Assembly: GCA_945859605.1 (NCBI GenBank)
Contig: OX243815.1
Location: forward strand, 29,136,981-29,200,980
Origin: Lumbricus rubellus
Lineage: Eukaryota; Annelida; Clitellata; Crassiclitellata; Lumbricidae
Direction: 5' to 3'
DNA length: 64,000 bases
This document shows, piece by piece, positions 17,303-29,636 of the stretch. A program made the translations under genes and the position numbers. Each line of letters starts with the position of its first letter. The first letter of the stretch is position 1. A model generated the notes under the pieces. The model did not search any database. It worked only from the letters and a program-made list of their open reading frames with translations, and was not told the DNA's origin.

Positions 17303-17838
17303 TATAAATAAAAATGAAACTTTCCAACAGTTTGCAATGAGTGTTCTCGAAAACTGACGCAGCGATTGTTTTGAAAATTTCGCAAAACCTTCCATTTCAA
17401 TAGAAGCGTGTTGTATTATGCTTTTTTTTCGAAACAACGCAATCTTTTCCAAAAAAAGAGAACTTTGAAATCCGTTCGTCCGCCATTTGCAAATTATACA
17501 CTTCCCAACGTCCATGAGGGTTGCCAGATTTCGGAAACGTTTTTGTCGTGACATTACGTTGTAAAGTCGCCCAAAAGTCGCGAGATGACCAACTTCGATC
17601 AGGGTTGCCCAAAAGTCGCCCAAAAATCGTGATGCGCATATGTCGCTGTCGGGGAGGAAAGAAGGAAGAGGGAGGGGGAGGGGAAGGGAAGGGGGAGGGG
17701 AGACAGACGGGAAGGGGGACGGTGAGGGGAAGGGAGACGGGGGAGGGGGAAGGGGACGGGGAGGGGACCGGGAGGAGGGGGAAGAGGCAGATGACGGTCT
17801 TTTCTGCCACAGCAACGCGTGGCCGGGTACAGCTAGTT
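17303..17838 (-). mobile_element. Interspersed repeat, copy A (inverted relative to copy B)
   Basis: On the minus strand it begins actagctgtacccggccacg, contains a CCCCT-rich tract (17655-17780) and ends ggaaagtttcatttttat. The same start, C-rich tract and end occur on the plus strand at 20971-21458. Class unknown; probably non-autonomous. Confidence 0.8.
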
Positions 17839-18430
17839 ATATATATATTTGTTTTATAGAAATGAGGTTGGCAAGCATGAATTTTAGGTCATCAAAACAA
17901 CATAATTTAAAAAATTATATTGGATTTTAAACATTTGACATTGATTGGATATAGAAATGGTGTACATTTGTTTATTTTACCAAAATACGGATAGCAATTG
18001 TTGGTCTATTAAAGAATATTCTTATCTTATCTTAAGTCCGTCAAGCCGCACACGTTGAAGTTGGGGAAGTACATATTGCTGTACCTCATGCAAGAAAATG
18101 AAGCACATGTAGAATTGTCAAGCTGTATCCTGCCATATATTATATTTATACCCTTGTTCTTGTCAAGCCATATTTTGGTTTATTCACCATAAAATGTAAA
18201 AAATGTCATATATCATATGCCACTCCAGTTGTTGGCCTCATTATTTCACCTGTATTAAATCAGTGTTCTCCACTTCTTCAGGCATTGGATATAATCTTTA
18301 AATCTCTAAGAGAGCCATGTTTACAACACCTTTTAAGTAGTTCTGATAACAACACTGTGTAAGAGCCCTGTTATGTGCATACTTACAGACACATGCATGC
18401 ATACATGCACAGTTGCACACGCATACATTT
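17839..18430. other. No recognised gene
   Basis: AT-rich. A ttcttatcttatctta stretch at about 18017 looks like a LINE 3' terminus. Confidence 0.5.
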
Positions 18431-18439
18431 GAAAGGTCG

Positions 18440-18850
18440 TTGCTATGTAGCTCGTCGCCTTCTTGGAAGAGGAATGATTGCTTCCAACTAATCAATCTGG
18501 ATTCAGAATGCACCACTCAACTGAGATGCTACTTCCTCCTGCACTTCTCTCGAATGTCTTTTGGCAAGTTTGGGGCGATTGACGCACCAACACACATAGC
18601 TCACCAATTGTTGCCTTTCGACCACAGGATGTTGTTATCATGATCTTGCATGTTCCTTTTGGTCTGACTGGTGACATTCTTGAATGGATGACCTTTTTTC
18701 TAGATGACCTTTGTGTAGTCCATGGTTCTACTGAGCCACATGGGGCCCTTGCTCGATGTGGCCTACAAATGGTTCCAGGGATCTGTTTCTGGTCTCATTC
18801 TGTATGTAATTTACACTATCTTGGACTGGCCTCTCTCCTTGTGATATAAC
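18440..18850 (+). mobile_element. Decayed CR1/L2-type reverse transcriptase
   Basis: Broken frames read INLDSECTTQLR (decayed 'QSGFR..HSTEtal') and GLTGDILEWMTFFLDDLCVV then ARCGLQMVPGICFWS, matching 'GlsG.vl.Wl.Syl..R.q.V' and '[14 protein letters not shown]'. Frameshifts separate the segments. Confidence 0.7.
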
Positions 18851-19735
18851 AAGTAAAAGTGGTTGTTTGGCGCATACATATTTCATCACATTGTCTTTCT
18901 GCTGGTGGCTTATTATGCATTGTATAGTGTTTTAGCTTCATTTCATTCATTCATTCCGAAAATTTATATGGCCCCTTCAAGAAGCCTACTCAGGGGCAGT
19001 TATTAGGTCACAGTTAAAACTGAAGTGCAGGCAAATGTCTCTGTCATGGCCTGTTTCGTATACATGTAATATCATCCTTTCTTAATGCTGCATTGTTTTC
19101 ACAAACATCTAAATTTCACAATCAGGGGTCGTATTAAAGCAAATCTGATATTTGATTGTGCAGTTGAACTTCACATTATGTTTATTCATTCGTTTATTCA
19201 TTCATTCAGAGCATTTATATGTTGCCCCTCCAAAATCTATAATTCAGAAGCACTCAGCCCAACTCCTACAGTGTTGAAGCACCTGTAAAAGGTGTATGCC
19301 GAGTCCCTAGTTATGCTTTGAAAGGGGACTAAGATAAAGAAGTGGTTAATTGCCGTTTAGTTAAAAATTGATTTAAGAATTATTTCTAAGTTTGTTATGA
19401 CATAATGATTCTCAAGCCAGACATGTCACGATGAAGTTCTGTCATGAATGCATTAACCTTGGTTAATTAACCTTTGCAGAGGTATTTGTAATTATTCCAT
19501 GATACATGTACATCAGAAGAAACATGACAAATCCGCGTGATGCTGCTTTTTGTGTACATCTGGGTGTCAATAGCTTAGTGCTTGATGCACTTGTGCTGGG
19601 CCTATGTGAATATTAGCATGTTGATTTGATGACTGGTCCATTTAGCTACATTGCTCAGAGTGCATGTTGCATAAATTGCTTCTGAAAGTGATGATGAATT
19701 GTAATCATTCTGCGTTGTGTCAGTGTGAAATTAAA
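18851..19735. other. No gene; two short SINE/LINE tails
   Basis: Inverted tail remnants at about 18967-19000 and 19213-19262, each next to attcattcattc runs. Remainder unrecognised. Confidence 0.55.
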
Positions 19736-19736
19736 T

Positions 19737-20710
19737 GATTATTATTATTTTAAAAAATATTATTTTATATTTTATTATTATTATTTTACCTGAGGAATTT
19801 ATGATTTCTCAGGCGTTCCAAACAATATCCGGAGATATAAATAATGGCGCTTTGGAATGGCAACTCACTCGGTAGTGTCTGGTTAGGAAAAGGTGCCTAG
19901 GAAAGAAACAGCATTAAACGTTGGATGGTGGTAGAAAGGCGTTGGAAAAGATAAGATGTCTCTCTGATATCCTTAGAGATAAGTGTTAGACATTTTCCCA
20001 GGTCCTTAATAAAATCAAATCCATTGTTGTTAATAGAACCCAGGGCCACGGGGACAAAGTGGCCAACAGGTGGTCGTACAAACTTATGAAGTTTTTCTTG
20101 TGACCGCCGATTCAGCCGCCTTTGCAGCCGAGGCATGTAGGTAGGAAGGAGCAACCGTGTCTATTATCCTGGCATCCCAAACGAGACTGCGTCCTCCTCA
20201 CCACGGAATTAAAGTCCATTGGTGCGTGAGAGACCGGGTGGTTCCTTGATGTTCAGCATTCCAGCTTGTGTGCGTGGACTTCGTCTTATGATGTCATTTA
20301 TTGTTGCGTGTCTTGCTATTCGGCCCGGGCCTAGGCTACATGATAAGCCATGCGAACCCTCTGCAGTTACATTCTTCCCACAAGGACACGTGTGTGAGGC
20401 TCGCAGGTCATTGTTCCTAGTTTGAGGCCCACTGCCACTCTGATTGTCTCATCATCCAATCGCAAGCCACATGATGAGATCGGGAGTGCGAATAGCCAGT
20501 CTCCAGTGTGAGGTGCCGCTGTCGCTTTCAACCTTGCTTGATGGTAGATCTATTCGTCGTTGCATCCTTCGGTCAGCGAGTCCTTCACCTTCTCTATCAG
20601 TGGTCTGTCCCAACACGCTTGTTTATATGCTGCTTGGTTGTCTGGTTGTGTTGTTTGGCTTTCTTCCAACCATAGTTGCAGCATATGTTCCTCCTGCTCA
20701 TCCTGGTCTG
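19737..20710 (-). mobile_element. Decayed retroelement pol C-terminal region
   Basis: Minus-strand frames read HTCPCGKNVTAEGSHGLSC, then ARHATINDIIRRS, LHKFVRPPVGHFVPVALGSI, FDFIKDLGKCL and IRETSYLFQRLSTTIQR. This order (CxCG..GLHGLSC, RH..iNdii, fvPva.Et, F...LG, ..S.fLfQRiS.aiQRgN) is the usual C-terminal part of a retroelement protein common in invertebrates. Stop codons and missing parts show it is dead. ATT runs border both ends. Confidence 0.75.
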
Positions 20711-20736
20711 GTCTGATTATTATTATTATTATTACA

Positions 20737-20771
<35 letters not shown>

Positions 20772-20970
20772 GTTGGTTCTCTTATTGATGGTGGCTTATT
20801 TGAGATATTTTAATCCTTGGGTAGCATGGTTCATACATGTATGGAAACCTTAACAGGCATGGCAACCATTTATTAAATAAGATTTCACTCAATTTACACT
20901 GGAGGCTGACAAAATGGAGATCTACTGCACAATATATTGACACAATATGATTTGATAAGTTCTATAAACT

Positions 20971-21458
20971 ACTAGCTGTACCCGGCCACGCGTTGCTGTG
21001 GCAGAAAAGACTCTCCCCCTCCCCCTTTCCCTCCCCCTCTCCCTCCGTCCCGCTCCCCCTCCCCCGCCGCCTCCCTCCCCTCCCCCTCCGTCCCGCCCCT
21101 CCGCTCCTTTCCTCCCTCAACCAAGAAGGCCGCAAAATAATTATGCGAATTAATTATGCGAATCGCTTATGACGTCACGGGACGCAACCTCGTTCATGTT
21201 TCGTCTGCATGGTCGCAGTCACTGTCAAGGCGTTTGTGAATCTGACAACGTGCGGTTTTGAATTTGCAAATGGCGGTCGAGCGGAATGCAAAGTTCACTT
21301 TTTGTGGAAAATATTGCGTTTATTCGGAGAAAAAAAAAGTTGGAAACTCTCTTATAGGAATGGAAGGTTTTGTGAAATTTTCAAAACAATCTGTGCGGTA
21401 CGTTTCGAGAACACTTTACACAAACTATTGGAAAGTTTCATTTTTATATATATAGATG
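20971..21458 (+). mobile_element. Interspersed repeat, copy B
   Basis: Plus-strand copy of the family described at 17303: start actagctgtacccggccacg, C-rich tract 21004-21117, end tggaaagtttcatttttata. The pair forms a large inverted arrangement 3.1 kb apart. Confidence 0.8.
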
Positions 21459-21459
21459 G

Positions 21460-22690
21460 TATTAACATGACTGCTACTATCAGTACTGTTGGTCATGCTG
21501 CCCGCAGCTGCGTAAGGTCCTTCAACACTGACATTTCATTGGTCTCTTACCAGATATCTTATATGCCGAATGTTGTCCTTGTTTTCCACCATGGTCGTAA
21601 AACATGATCATAAAAAGCCGAACAGATTGCCGACTTTCAGGTCAAGTATACAACAGTTGCAACTGTCTCACATACATATGTATGCATGTATTGTATATTT
21701 ATAAATTAGCAATGAGAAAACTGAAAGCTTATTTATTGCAATAATTAACGGTGAACTTGGTTGCATAGATCTATGGGATGAATGCTGACCAGTGCAACTC
21801 TAGGGCTTCTAGTGAAGTTAATGAGTGCACCTTTAAATATTGTCCGTTATGCATATGGAATGCTTTCAGATGTCATGATCTTGCACCTGTGGTGTGCAAA
21901 GGGTTAAAGCATTGGTGCAAGCAGTTTCTGGTTTGCTTTGTCTTTGTCTGATAGCTGATGTCTTACACTCATCAGTCATCACCAATGTTGATACATACTT
22001 GCTGGGTAAAGAGACAAACGAGCATATAAGACAAAAGCATGTGGATGAAAGCACGCCAAAAGATTAGACAACAAATATAGTAGAAATATTTATGTTAACT
22101 CGTAAAGTCATGGGCGGAGAGCCGTAGACTTGGGGGACAACAGTAGGAGTGGTCCATGCTTGTGTCCCCCCCCAATATTTGAGAAACATTCATGAATAGC
22201 ATCGTAAATTTCTACAGTGTGAGGACATTTAGGACATTTGCAAGAAATAAAGACTGGAAAAAATAAGGTATTTTGACAGTCCTGAAGAAATGTGCAAAAA
22301 TGACTTTAAAAAAGGTCATCAGCTTTTTTTGAACAGGGAAAATCATTATTATTATTATTAACTTTTTATATAGTGCACCTTCAAGGTAATCTACTCAGAA
22401 GCGCTCACAGTCCAACAACAGCTAAATAAGGCAGTTTTTAAGTGAGAAAGAAACATATTGGTATAACCCCTAGACACAAGATGGCAAGGTTAGGATCTTG
22501 GACCATGCGCCACTTGTTCTGACCAGTGTTGAAAAAGATTTTAGAACCAGCCGTGTTTCAGGGACTGGCCTTCTTTGTAGTCCGACAAGATGCTTGATGG
22601 ATTAAGCGTCGGCTTCAATTCTTTTAACTTACGGAATATGCGGTCGTAGCTTTTGTTGTGGTTTAGCTGGCATAAGATATAGGCGAGAGT
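21460..22690. other. No gene; one tail repeat and a one-ended MITE terminus
   Basis: Inverted tail at about 22366-22450 (tgcaccttcaagg..actcagaagcgctcac). A G/C-run segment at 22110-22185 begins catgggcggagag, like the element at 37492, without a matching partner. Confidence 0.55.
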
Positions 22691-23215
22691 ATATAAATAA
22701 TAATAACTATATATGCAGACGAATTGACCAAAGCATGTATGGCGAAGACCTGGAAGAAGAAAGCTGGTACCACTTTGAATGTGGTTTCATCGATAAACCA
22801 GTGAGTGTGGTCCACAAGAAGATCCAGGTTTGATATGATATCAGAATTCGAAGTACGTCATGTACACCTGAATCCCACAGTCAAGAAGGCGTTCGTTTCT
22901 TGTAGTTTGTAGGAGGAGGGTATCTTTTATGATGATTTCGGCACGAGAAGTCACTGTAACATACAGAGCAGCATGTAGTTTTCATTGCAGTTGTATTGAA
23001 AGTTGAGAAGTGTGATAATCTGCCTGCTGGCTAGCAACCGCCAACGATATGGCGGATGATCTGTGATGAATGATTTGTCGTGGTGGTTTTTCCATATTTG
23101 CCACGGCTTTTCGATGTATTTCAGGTATAACTTCTGTTGCCTTCGGATCTGCTGCATGATTGCGCGCTGACACCTCAGTCACACCATCCATTTGACTTTT
23201 TACCTCGATACGGCT
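22690..23215 (-). mobile_element. MULE/FLYWCH-type transposon fossil
   Basis: Minus-strand frame: NHAADPKATEVIPEIHRKAV and PRQIIHHRSS, as found between the FLYWCH zinc finger and the MULE domain, then after breaks THWFIDETTFKVVPAFFFQV, the 'DgTF...P..f.Ql' start of a MULE transposase. Frameshifts and stops show it is inactive. Confidence 0.65.
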
Positions 23216-23646
23216 CGAGCAATATTTTGCGTTGTTTTACCCAATATACATCTCCATTATTTTGCTGCCTTCAGCCATGACCCTGTCTTTTCGAAGCCTG
23301 TATCCAGAGACTTTGATGTGAAAGCACACGAAAGAACAGACTGTGAAATTCAGTGACACACTGTTAGTGCATGAAAACATCATATTTATAAGCAAGGCAG
23401 ACAATACATGAAATAATAGACTTTCAGATTCTTTAAAACATTATGGGGCAAGACAATTACCGAAGATGAGAGTTCATTTGAAGTGTGTTTGGGAGCCCCT
23501 TTTAATTGGACGTTATTTGCGTTTCATTTCCATGGTGCTGGCTGTTTTATTGTAGTAGCATAACTAATAATTTAGACCTAGTTGGCACGTTATTGTTCAT
23601 TAGTCAGCATTAGATACTTTTGTAGATGGTTGCATGCTTTTGTCAT

Positions 23647-24222
23647 GTGTGCCATTGTCGGGGTAGTTTCTGTTGTGCGCTATTGTCGGGGTAGTTTCTG
23701 TTGTGCGCTATTGTCGGGGTAGTTTCTGTCGTGCGCTATTGTCGGGGTAGTTTCTGTCATGCGCTATTGTCGGGGTAGTTTCTGTTGTGCGCTATTGTCG
23801 GGGTAGTTTCTGTTGTGCGCTATTGTCGGGGTAGTTTCTGTCGTGCGCTATTGTCGGGGTAGTTTCTGTCATGCGCTATTGTCGGGGTAGTTTCTGCTGT
23901 GCGCTATTGTCGGGGTAGTTTCTGTTGTGCGCTATTGTCGGGGTAGTTTCTGTTGTGAGCTATTGTCGGGGTAGTTTCTGTTGTGCGCTATTGTCAGGGT
24001 AGTTTCTGTTGTGCGCTATTGTCGGGGTAGTTTCTGTTGTGCGCTATTGTCAGGGTAGTTTCTGTTGTGCGCTATTGTCAGGGTAGTTTCTGTTGTGCGC
24101 TATTGTCGGGGTAGTTTCTGTTGTGCGCTATTGTCAGGGTAGTTTCTGTTGTGCGCTATTGTCAGGGTAGTTTCTGTTGTGCGCTATTGTCAGGGTAGTT
24201 TCTGTTGTGAGCTATTGTCGGT
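23647..24222. repeat. 28-bp minisatellite, about 20 units
   Basis: Unit ctattgtcggggtagtttct plus gttgtgcg. The left part cycles through variants ttg, ttg, tcg, tca twice (a 112-bp higher-order unit), and the right part gains tcagggt variants. Confidence 0.95.
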
Positions 24223-25822
24223 GAGCATTTATCGAAGCACTTTTGTCCGCTGTTTTGTCATGACGCTGTACCTGCTGTTTAAGAGATCTATTGTTGTATT
24301 AGAAGAAATCTATTGTTATATTAGGATTCTAGTAATTATACCAACTTTAGATATCATTACACAAATTAACTGATCCAATGGCATTGAAGATCAGGCTTTT
24401 AGGCTCTTTCAGACGAATTGCAACAGCTTCTGCAATGGGTTTAGGTTCAATATGGACCATTTCTGACATATTAAGACAACTACTGAACATTCTATTCCAA
24501 TGACTTTAATAGTGTAATGTAGCTACCGTAGATTTGTTACTGAGGTAGGTCATCAGGTCCATGTTACACCTACAGGTGCTAACATTGGCTGTTTTGACTG
24601 AGGACATGCGAAATACGGTACTTATCTAAGCCCTACTTGCTTATGTACTATACAGTGGTGCACTGGCTTGGCTTTTGTTGATTTTTAGTGTCGGCCCTTT
24701 ACACTCTGTGGGAGATTTCATTATGGCCAGGCATTATTCGAACTCATGTTGGGTAATTTACAGCTTCGTTGTTGCAGCTTGGCTGACGGCATTCAACTTA
24801 TAGATGCATTACCCTGCAGGAGGCAGGCAACACCAATTTTCTAATTACCATGTTGCAATGACTTCATCCATTTCGATGCAGGAAGGATCTTTTCATAATA
24901 TTACTCTAATACTACCATCCGTATTATAAGCTTCTTTTCTTCAGCTGATGTTGTGAGTATTTTATGACAGATCTCTTTTATTAATCAAATTGGTTTCACT
25001 GGTTGAAATTGAAGACCGAGTACTCAGTACAGTGGCCACATAACAGTACCGGTAAATGTGCATGGTGTACTGCTGATGTACTGCGATTGTCATTGTGTTG
25101 AATTTGAAAAATAATAATAATTCTATATTTTTTAGTTTTAATTATGTTTCATTTTGTGATGTAATATCATTAATCTCTATTTATTATTATTATTATTATT
25201 TATTATTATTGTGATTGTGTGGTAAGGTTAAATTGTTAGTTTTAATTACTGATTGAATCATTCATTCGTTCATTCATTCGTTCATTCATTCTAGAGATTT
25301 CTATTGTGTCCCTTCAAGGTTACTACCCAGAAGCGCTCCCGACCCAACCTCGGTAAAAGCAAAGAATCATTACACTTGAGTATCAGTTTTATTTAGTTAT
25401 AGTTACTCATTTCCGAAATAAAAGATATTGTGTCTTTTCATTTAATGTATTGTTCGCAAACAATAAGCATTACGTAATGATGTGTATAAATATATTGCAA
25501 GGATAGAATGGTCAGGCTCAGAAGGGATCAAAGTCCTAGTTTGGAGGATTTGAGGATTTGTTTTGATCCTGTGATAGCCTACAAAGGCCAGACTGAGAAA
25601 GGATCAAGATCCTATTGTTTTGATCCTCTGTCTGACAACAAATACGTTTGAAATGACAAGTGATTGACATGATTATCCTACAATACATGAACAAAAAAGA
25701 ACAAGAATTAAAAAGCTTGACTGTTATGAAGTATGAATGGTTTTGCTCATTCAAATATGCATGCACAGAATTTTTGAGTAATCCTACAGTGGACATTTTA
25801 GGCATTGCAACATCTTTGTTTG
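24223..25822. other. No gene
   Basis: AT-rich. A tail remnant at about 25297-25345 follows attcattcgttcattc runs; a TTA-rich run lies at 25180-25210. Confidence 0.5.
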
Positions 25823-25903
25823 TTAACCCGTTTACCGTGTAATAAAAATTTTCTTAGTAAAAATTGGACGAGTTAACTCGGGGATCACGGTAAAGGGGTT
25901 AAT
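25823..25903. mobile_element. TTAA-flanked miniature element, 81 bp
   Basis: Starts ttaacccgtttaccgtg and ends cacggtaaaggggttaa, nearly perfect inverted repeats bounded by TTAA, the target site of piggyBac-type transposons. Confidence 0.7.
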
Positions 25904-25914
25904 AAGTATTTGGC

Positions 25915-26319
25915 AGTGGCGGATCCAGAACTGTTCCGGGGGGGGGGGGGGCAAAATCTTAGATCTTGGATTGGAAAAAGGAAAAAATTTCGAAAAATAG
26001 TGATCGGTCGTTGAGGAAAAAAAGTGCTTTTCATCGGCCCAAAAAGTTGATGACCTTTTTTTTAATCATCTGCCAAAATTTTCGGGAAAAGCATACCATT
26101 TCATCCGCCAGAAAAGTTGATGACTTTTTTTAGTCCTCAACTTTAAAACCGAACGGCGGGGGGCCACGTCCCATGCAATTTTCCCAATAGGGGGGGCCAA
26201 TATCCATTACACCCATATTCGTATTGCTAATTTCGGACCAAATGGGGGGCCACGTCCCATGGCAGTTTTCAATGGGGGGCCATGGCCGGATTTGCCCCCC
26301 CCCCCTGGATCCGCCCCTG
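25915..26319. mobile_element. hAT-like MITE, 405 bp, CAGTGGCGGATCCAG family
   Basis: Inverted ends cagtggcggatccag / ctggatccgcccctg, subterminal G and C runs, exact 8-bp duplication GTATTTGG (25907-25914, 26320-26327). Internal gttgatgacctttttttta segments are repeated. Confidence 0.94.
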
Positions 26320-26524
26320 GTATTTGGGATGTGTAAAGTTTTAATTTTCAGCACTGTGAGAGTACTGTTGAACAGCAGCAACTAAACTTTAATAATACCT
26401 TTACAATTACAAACAGACTGGATTAGGTACCGGGTAATATTTTAGTTTGAGTGAATATAGACTTGGAAAGTTGTGAAAGCATTTTTATAATAAAAAAGTT
26501 TGTATTGGTCATACTAATTACTGA

Positions 26525-26825
26525 GACTACTGTGCGACCTGGTGGCGGACCGGTAACGCGTCCGCGCACGGAGCGGGAGGTTGCGGGTTCGACTCCGGGT
26601 AACGACCTTGGGCAAGTTGTTAACGCACACGTGCCTCTGTCACCAAGCAGTATAATTTGGTACCAGCGTAAGCTGGGAAGTAAACAGCAAGTCCTGCGAT
26701 ACACTGGCCCCGTGTCCAGGACCTTGGGATTCGTCCATTGCTGGCTCAGGGCTATGGAAAAGGAGATGAGCGCCTCCCTGTGTTCCTCATGGAACGGGAT
26801 GGGACTTTACTTTACTTTTACTACT
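26525..26825 (+). mobile_element. tRNA-derived SINE, second family
   Basis: Head with A-box-like tggcggaccggtaacgcg and B-box ggttcgactcc, unrelated body (ccttgggcaagttgttaac..), tail gggatgggactttactttac. The head lacks acceptor-stem pairing and has a long attached body, so it is not a tRNA gene. Confidence 0.8.
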
Positions 26826-27849
26826 GTGAACTAACACTATCTTGAGACTTATGCTGGTCAAGAACAACAACTTTCCAAAAGATACAGTTGATCAGATAAA
26901 GAACTAGCGTTTAACGTGATACAAGGTTGCTAAGTGCGATTACCCCCCATTGGTGTATGATTTGCAGATCTATACTTGTGCTTTGTACACAAGCAAGGGC
27001 ATGATCACTTTCAAAAGCAGATGCGTGAAGAGAGTGCATTGAAAGCAGAAAAGGTGTTATCAGTGATTAATTGCTCATCAAGATGCAGTGAACGTCAAAA
27101 CTTGTGGAAATCTAAAATATAACCGCATCTAGTGAATCTATAACCAGACCTGGTGGGGGGGGGGGGGGGGGGGGGGGGTGGGGTTGTGGGGTGGGGGTCA
27201 AGGAGGCAAATGCCCAGGGCCTGATGACTTTTAGGGGCTCAGGCTGGTTTGTTATGTATAAAAGTTTATGATTTGTGCGTTTTACCTGACACTTTTCTAC
27301 AATGAGTTTGAATTTGAAGTTAATGTTCAGCTAAATGAATCATAATTGTGTAAAACAAATATTATGTCGTAGATCATACCCAAATTAACAAATGTTCTCA
27401 TAAAGCCTTGAGATTGTCTAGGGCCCCTTGATTGCTCTGCCAGAATTTCTATAATCAGCCCTACAGTCTAGAAGTTAGAACTGATATGCTAATTGATAAA
27501 ACAAAAATGTGTGAAAGACGGTGAATTTTGACTGTTGTTACCAAGAACACACTTGGGTGATAGGCTCTAATTGGCAAATCTCCATTTTTGGTTCAGGGTC
27601 TTCTCTTTTAGATGGAAAATATCATAGTTCAAACTGAGGGAGTGATGGCGCATGTTCAGTGCAGTGTTTCGATGTGGATTAATGAGTATTCAGGAAGGGA
27701 TCAGGGATTGGTAATGAAATCTTAGTATGGATGGGTATATCAAGAAGAGAATCCTGAGTTTAATCTTATTATTTTCATGATGAAGAATGAACTAAATGAC
27801 TAATATAATAGTGTGCCATTGGCAGTCTGGCAGAGTTGGATGAAGAAGA
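26826..27849. other. No gene; long poly-G tract
   Basis: A run of about 23 G at 27156-27178 followed by more G-rich sequence. Resembles the G-rich start of a MITE (agggcctgatg, ggggctc) but no clean termini were found. Confidence 0.5.
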
Positions 27850-28116
27850 ACGTTTCTCAAAGAATTAACAAAGATATATGAAAATTGACAGGGTATAGAA
27901 CACATAATTATTTTTCTATTGCAAAGTATTTCATTTTGACGTCTGTAAACAACATCAAACATTCTATTTTGACTCAATTATAACAATTTAATATGCTTTA
28001 ATTAATTAAATTTTAGTTCTGTGGCTTATAACATCCATCAGCTAAGAAAGAGTGGCCCTCCTGTCCTCCAACTTAGAAAAAGTGGCTCTTGGGTCTAAAA
28101 AGGTTGGGAACCACTG
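27850..28116. mobile_element. hAT-like MITE (GGTTCCCAACC family), one end lost
   Basis: Right end aaaaaggttgggaaccactg and the body (acataattattttt.., gacgtctgtaaacaacatca) match the copies at 32950, 44803 and 57992. The left inverted end is missing. Confidence 0.8.
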
Positions 28117-29234
28117 TTCTAAACCTTCAGCTTTTGGTTAATGGTGTCTCCAATATGCTGGCAATGTTCAACTGTATTCAGCTTAAACATCCATCTGCCT
28201 GTGAGTCAAAGGCACAGACCATAATTTTGGAAATGCCCGCATGGATGTTTTGAACCAGGACAAATTGCAGTGCATGCCTGGGCTTAGCACATGCTAGGCA
28301 TAATTATAGGATTGCGGGAGAAACACTAGCGTCAGGATTCTCTGACTGATACGTATGCAACAAGCACTTGTTTGTGGGTGTTTTCCAGTGAATTATTATC
28401 AACGACTGAAGATATACGAATTCACTTCGCAGAACCTGCTTCTGCCACTTGCAGTATATAGAGTTCAGAATAGTCAGCTACAGTTGCGAGACACATTTCC
28501 CTGGCTTAGTGTGGACAATGAAGGAGCAGATTTGATGCAGGATTCTCCTATTTTAGGGAATAACCAGAAATAGTCTCTGATGTTCAATTGGACCAAATAT
28601 CCTGTTTTTCAGTGCTATTCAATTTTAAGTAGTTGCCTTGTCAAATTCTATACCCACACAAGTAGTTGCAAACTATAATTTGTAATTTACCACAGAATCA
28701 CAATTTGAAAGTCTGCAATGTAAATCAAGCTCATGCCATTGATAATTTCTTTCTAAAATGAGAAATGTATTAGTTAGTCATCACAGATACAAAAAGCTTA
28801 TTGCGATTATTTTTATTACATGAAAATTTGAAGTTGAAAATGTGAAGCTTCACATAATTAGTTAATTACGGAACAAATGGTGCTCAGTTTGTATCTGGAT
28901 CTGAGATATACAGTACATCCAAATACTCGGATTTGGTATTTGATGGAAAATGTCTGCTTGTCTTTCTATCATTATTTGGATGATAATATGTGATGGTTAT
29001 CGCCAGCTGACATGGATTAAGGAGCATTGTGTTCAGTTTTGTGTCTGCCTGCCTACACTGTCCTACAGAGTTCCAGGAATCCATGCATTGATGCAGGCGC
29101 ATTGGCTTTCTCATGTATTGGACCTTCTTCTTGGACAATCTCGCTTTATATATATGGATTCGTTTCCAATTTATTCCATTACACGTCTTTAATTCAGTGC
29201 TTTGGGAGGTGCTTGAAAAGCACTGCATTGCGAC
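28117..29234. other. No recognised gene
   Basis: AT-rich with scattered short open frames and no domain or repeat family recognised. Confidence 0.5.
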
Positions 29235-29628
29235 CATAGGCGTACGAGGCGGGGGTGCAGGGGGGGGCAATTGCCCCCCCCAAATTCGGGCAAGTTTGGT
29301 GGTTTTTTCGGGCAAAAAGTCGCGGACTAAATAAAAAATTTAAAAAAAAGGTCGTCAAGTTTCGGGCAAAGTCTGGTTTTTCGGGCAAAAAAGTCGCAGA
29401 CGACTAAAAAAAAAAAAAAAAAAGGCCGTCAAGTTTCGGGCAAGTCTGGTTTTTCGGGCAAAAAAGTCGCGGACGACTAAAAAAAAAAAAAAAGGTCGTC
29501 AAGTTTCGGGCAAGTCTGGATTTTCGGGCAAAAATAGTCGCGGACGACCAACTTTTTGGCCGGATAAATTTTTCGGGCAGAAGTTCAATCTTTGCCCCCC
29601 CACTTCTGAAACCTCCTGTACGCCTATG
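29235..29628. mobile_element. MITE, 394 bp, CATAGGCGTACG family, full-length copy
   Basis: Inverted ends cataggcgtacgaggc / cctgtacgcctatg, subterminal G/C runs, exact 8-bp duplication ATTGCGAC (29227-29234, 29629-29636). The interior has three tandem copies of a roughly 80-bp unit (cgggcaagtctgg.., gtcgcggacgac, A-run). Confidence 0.95.
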
Positions 29629-29636
29629 ATTGCGAC

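Noticed and set aside
17300..17930. Pro/Ser-rich or Gly/Arg-rich proteins
   Set aside because: They derive from the G/C-rich low-complexity tract of an interspersed repeat and have no matching splice sites.
23647..24222. CRISPR-like array
   Set aside because: Units are contiguous 28-bp tandem copies without unique spacers, in an animal genome.
26525..26600. tRNA gene
   Set aside because: A- and B-box-like sequences are present, but no acceptor stem pairing could be drawn and a SINE body follows.
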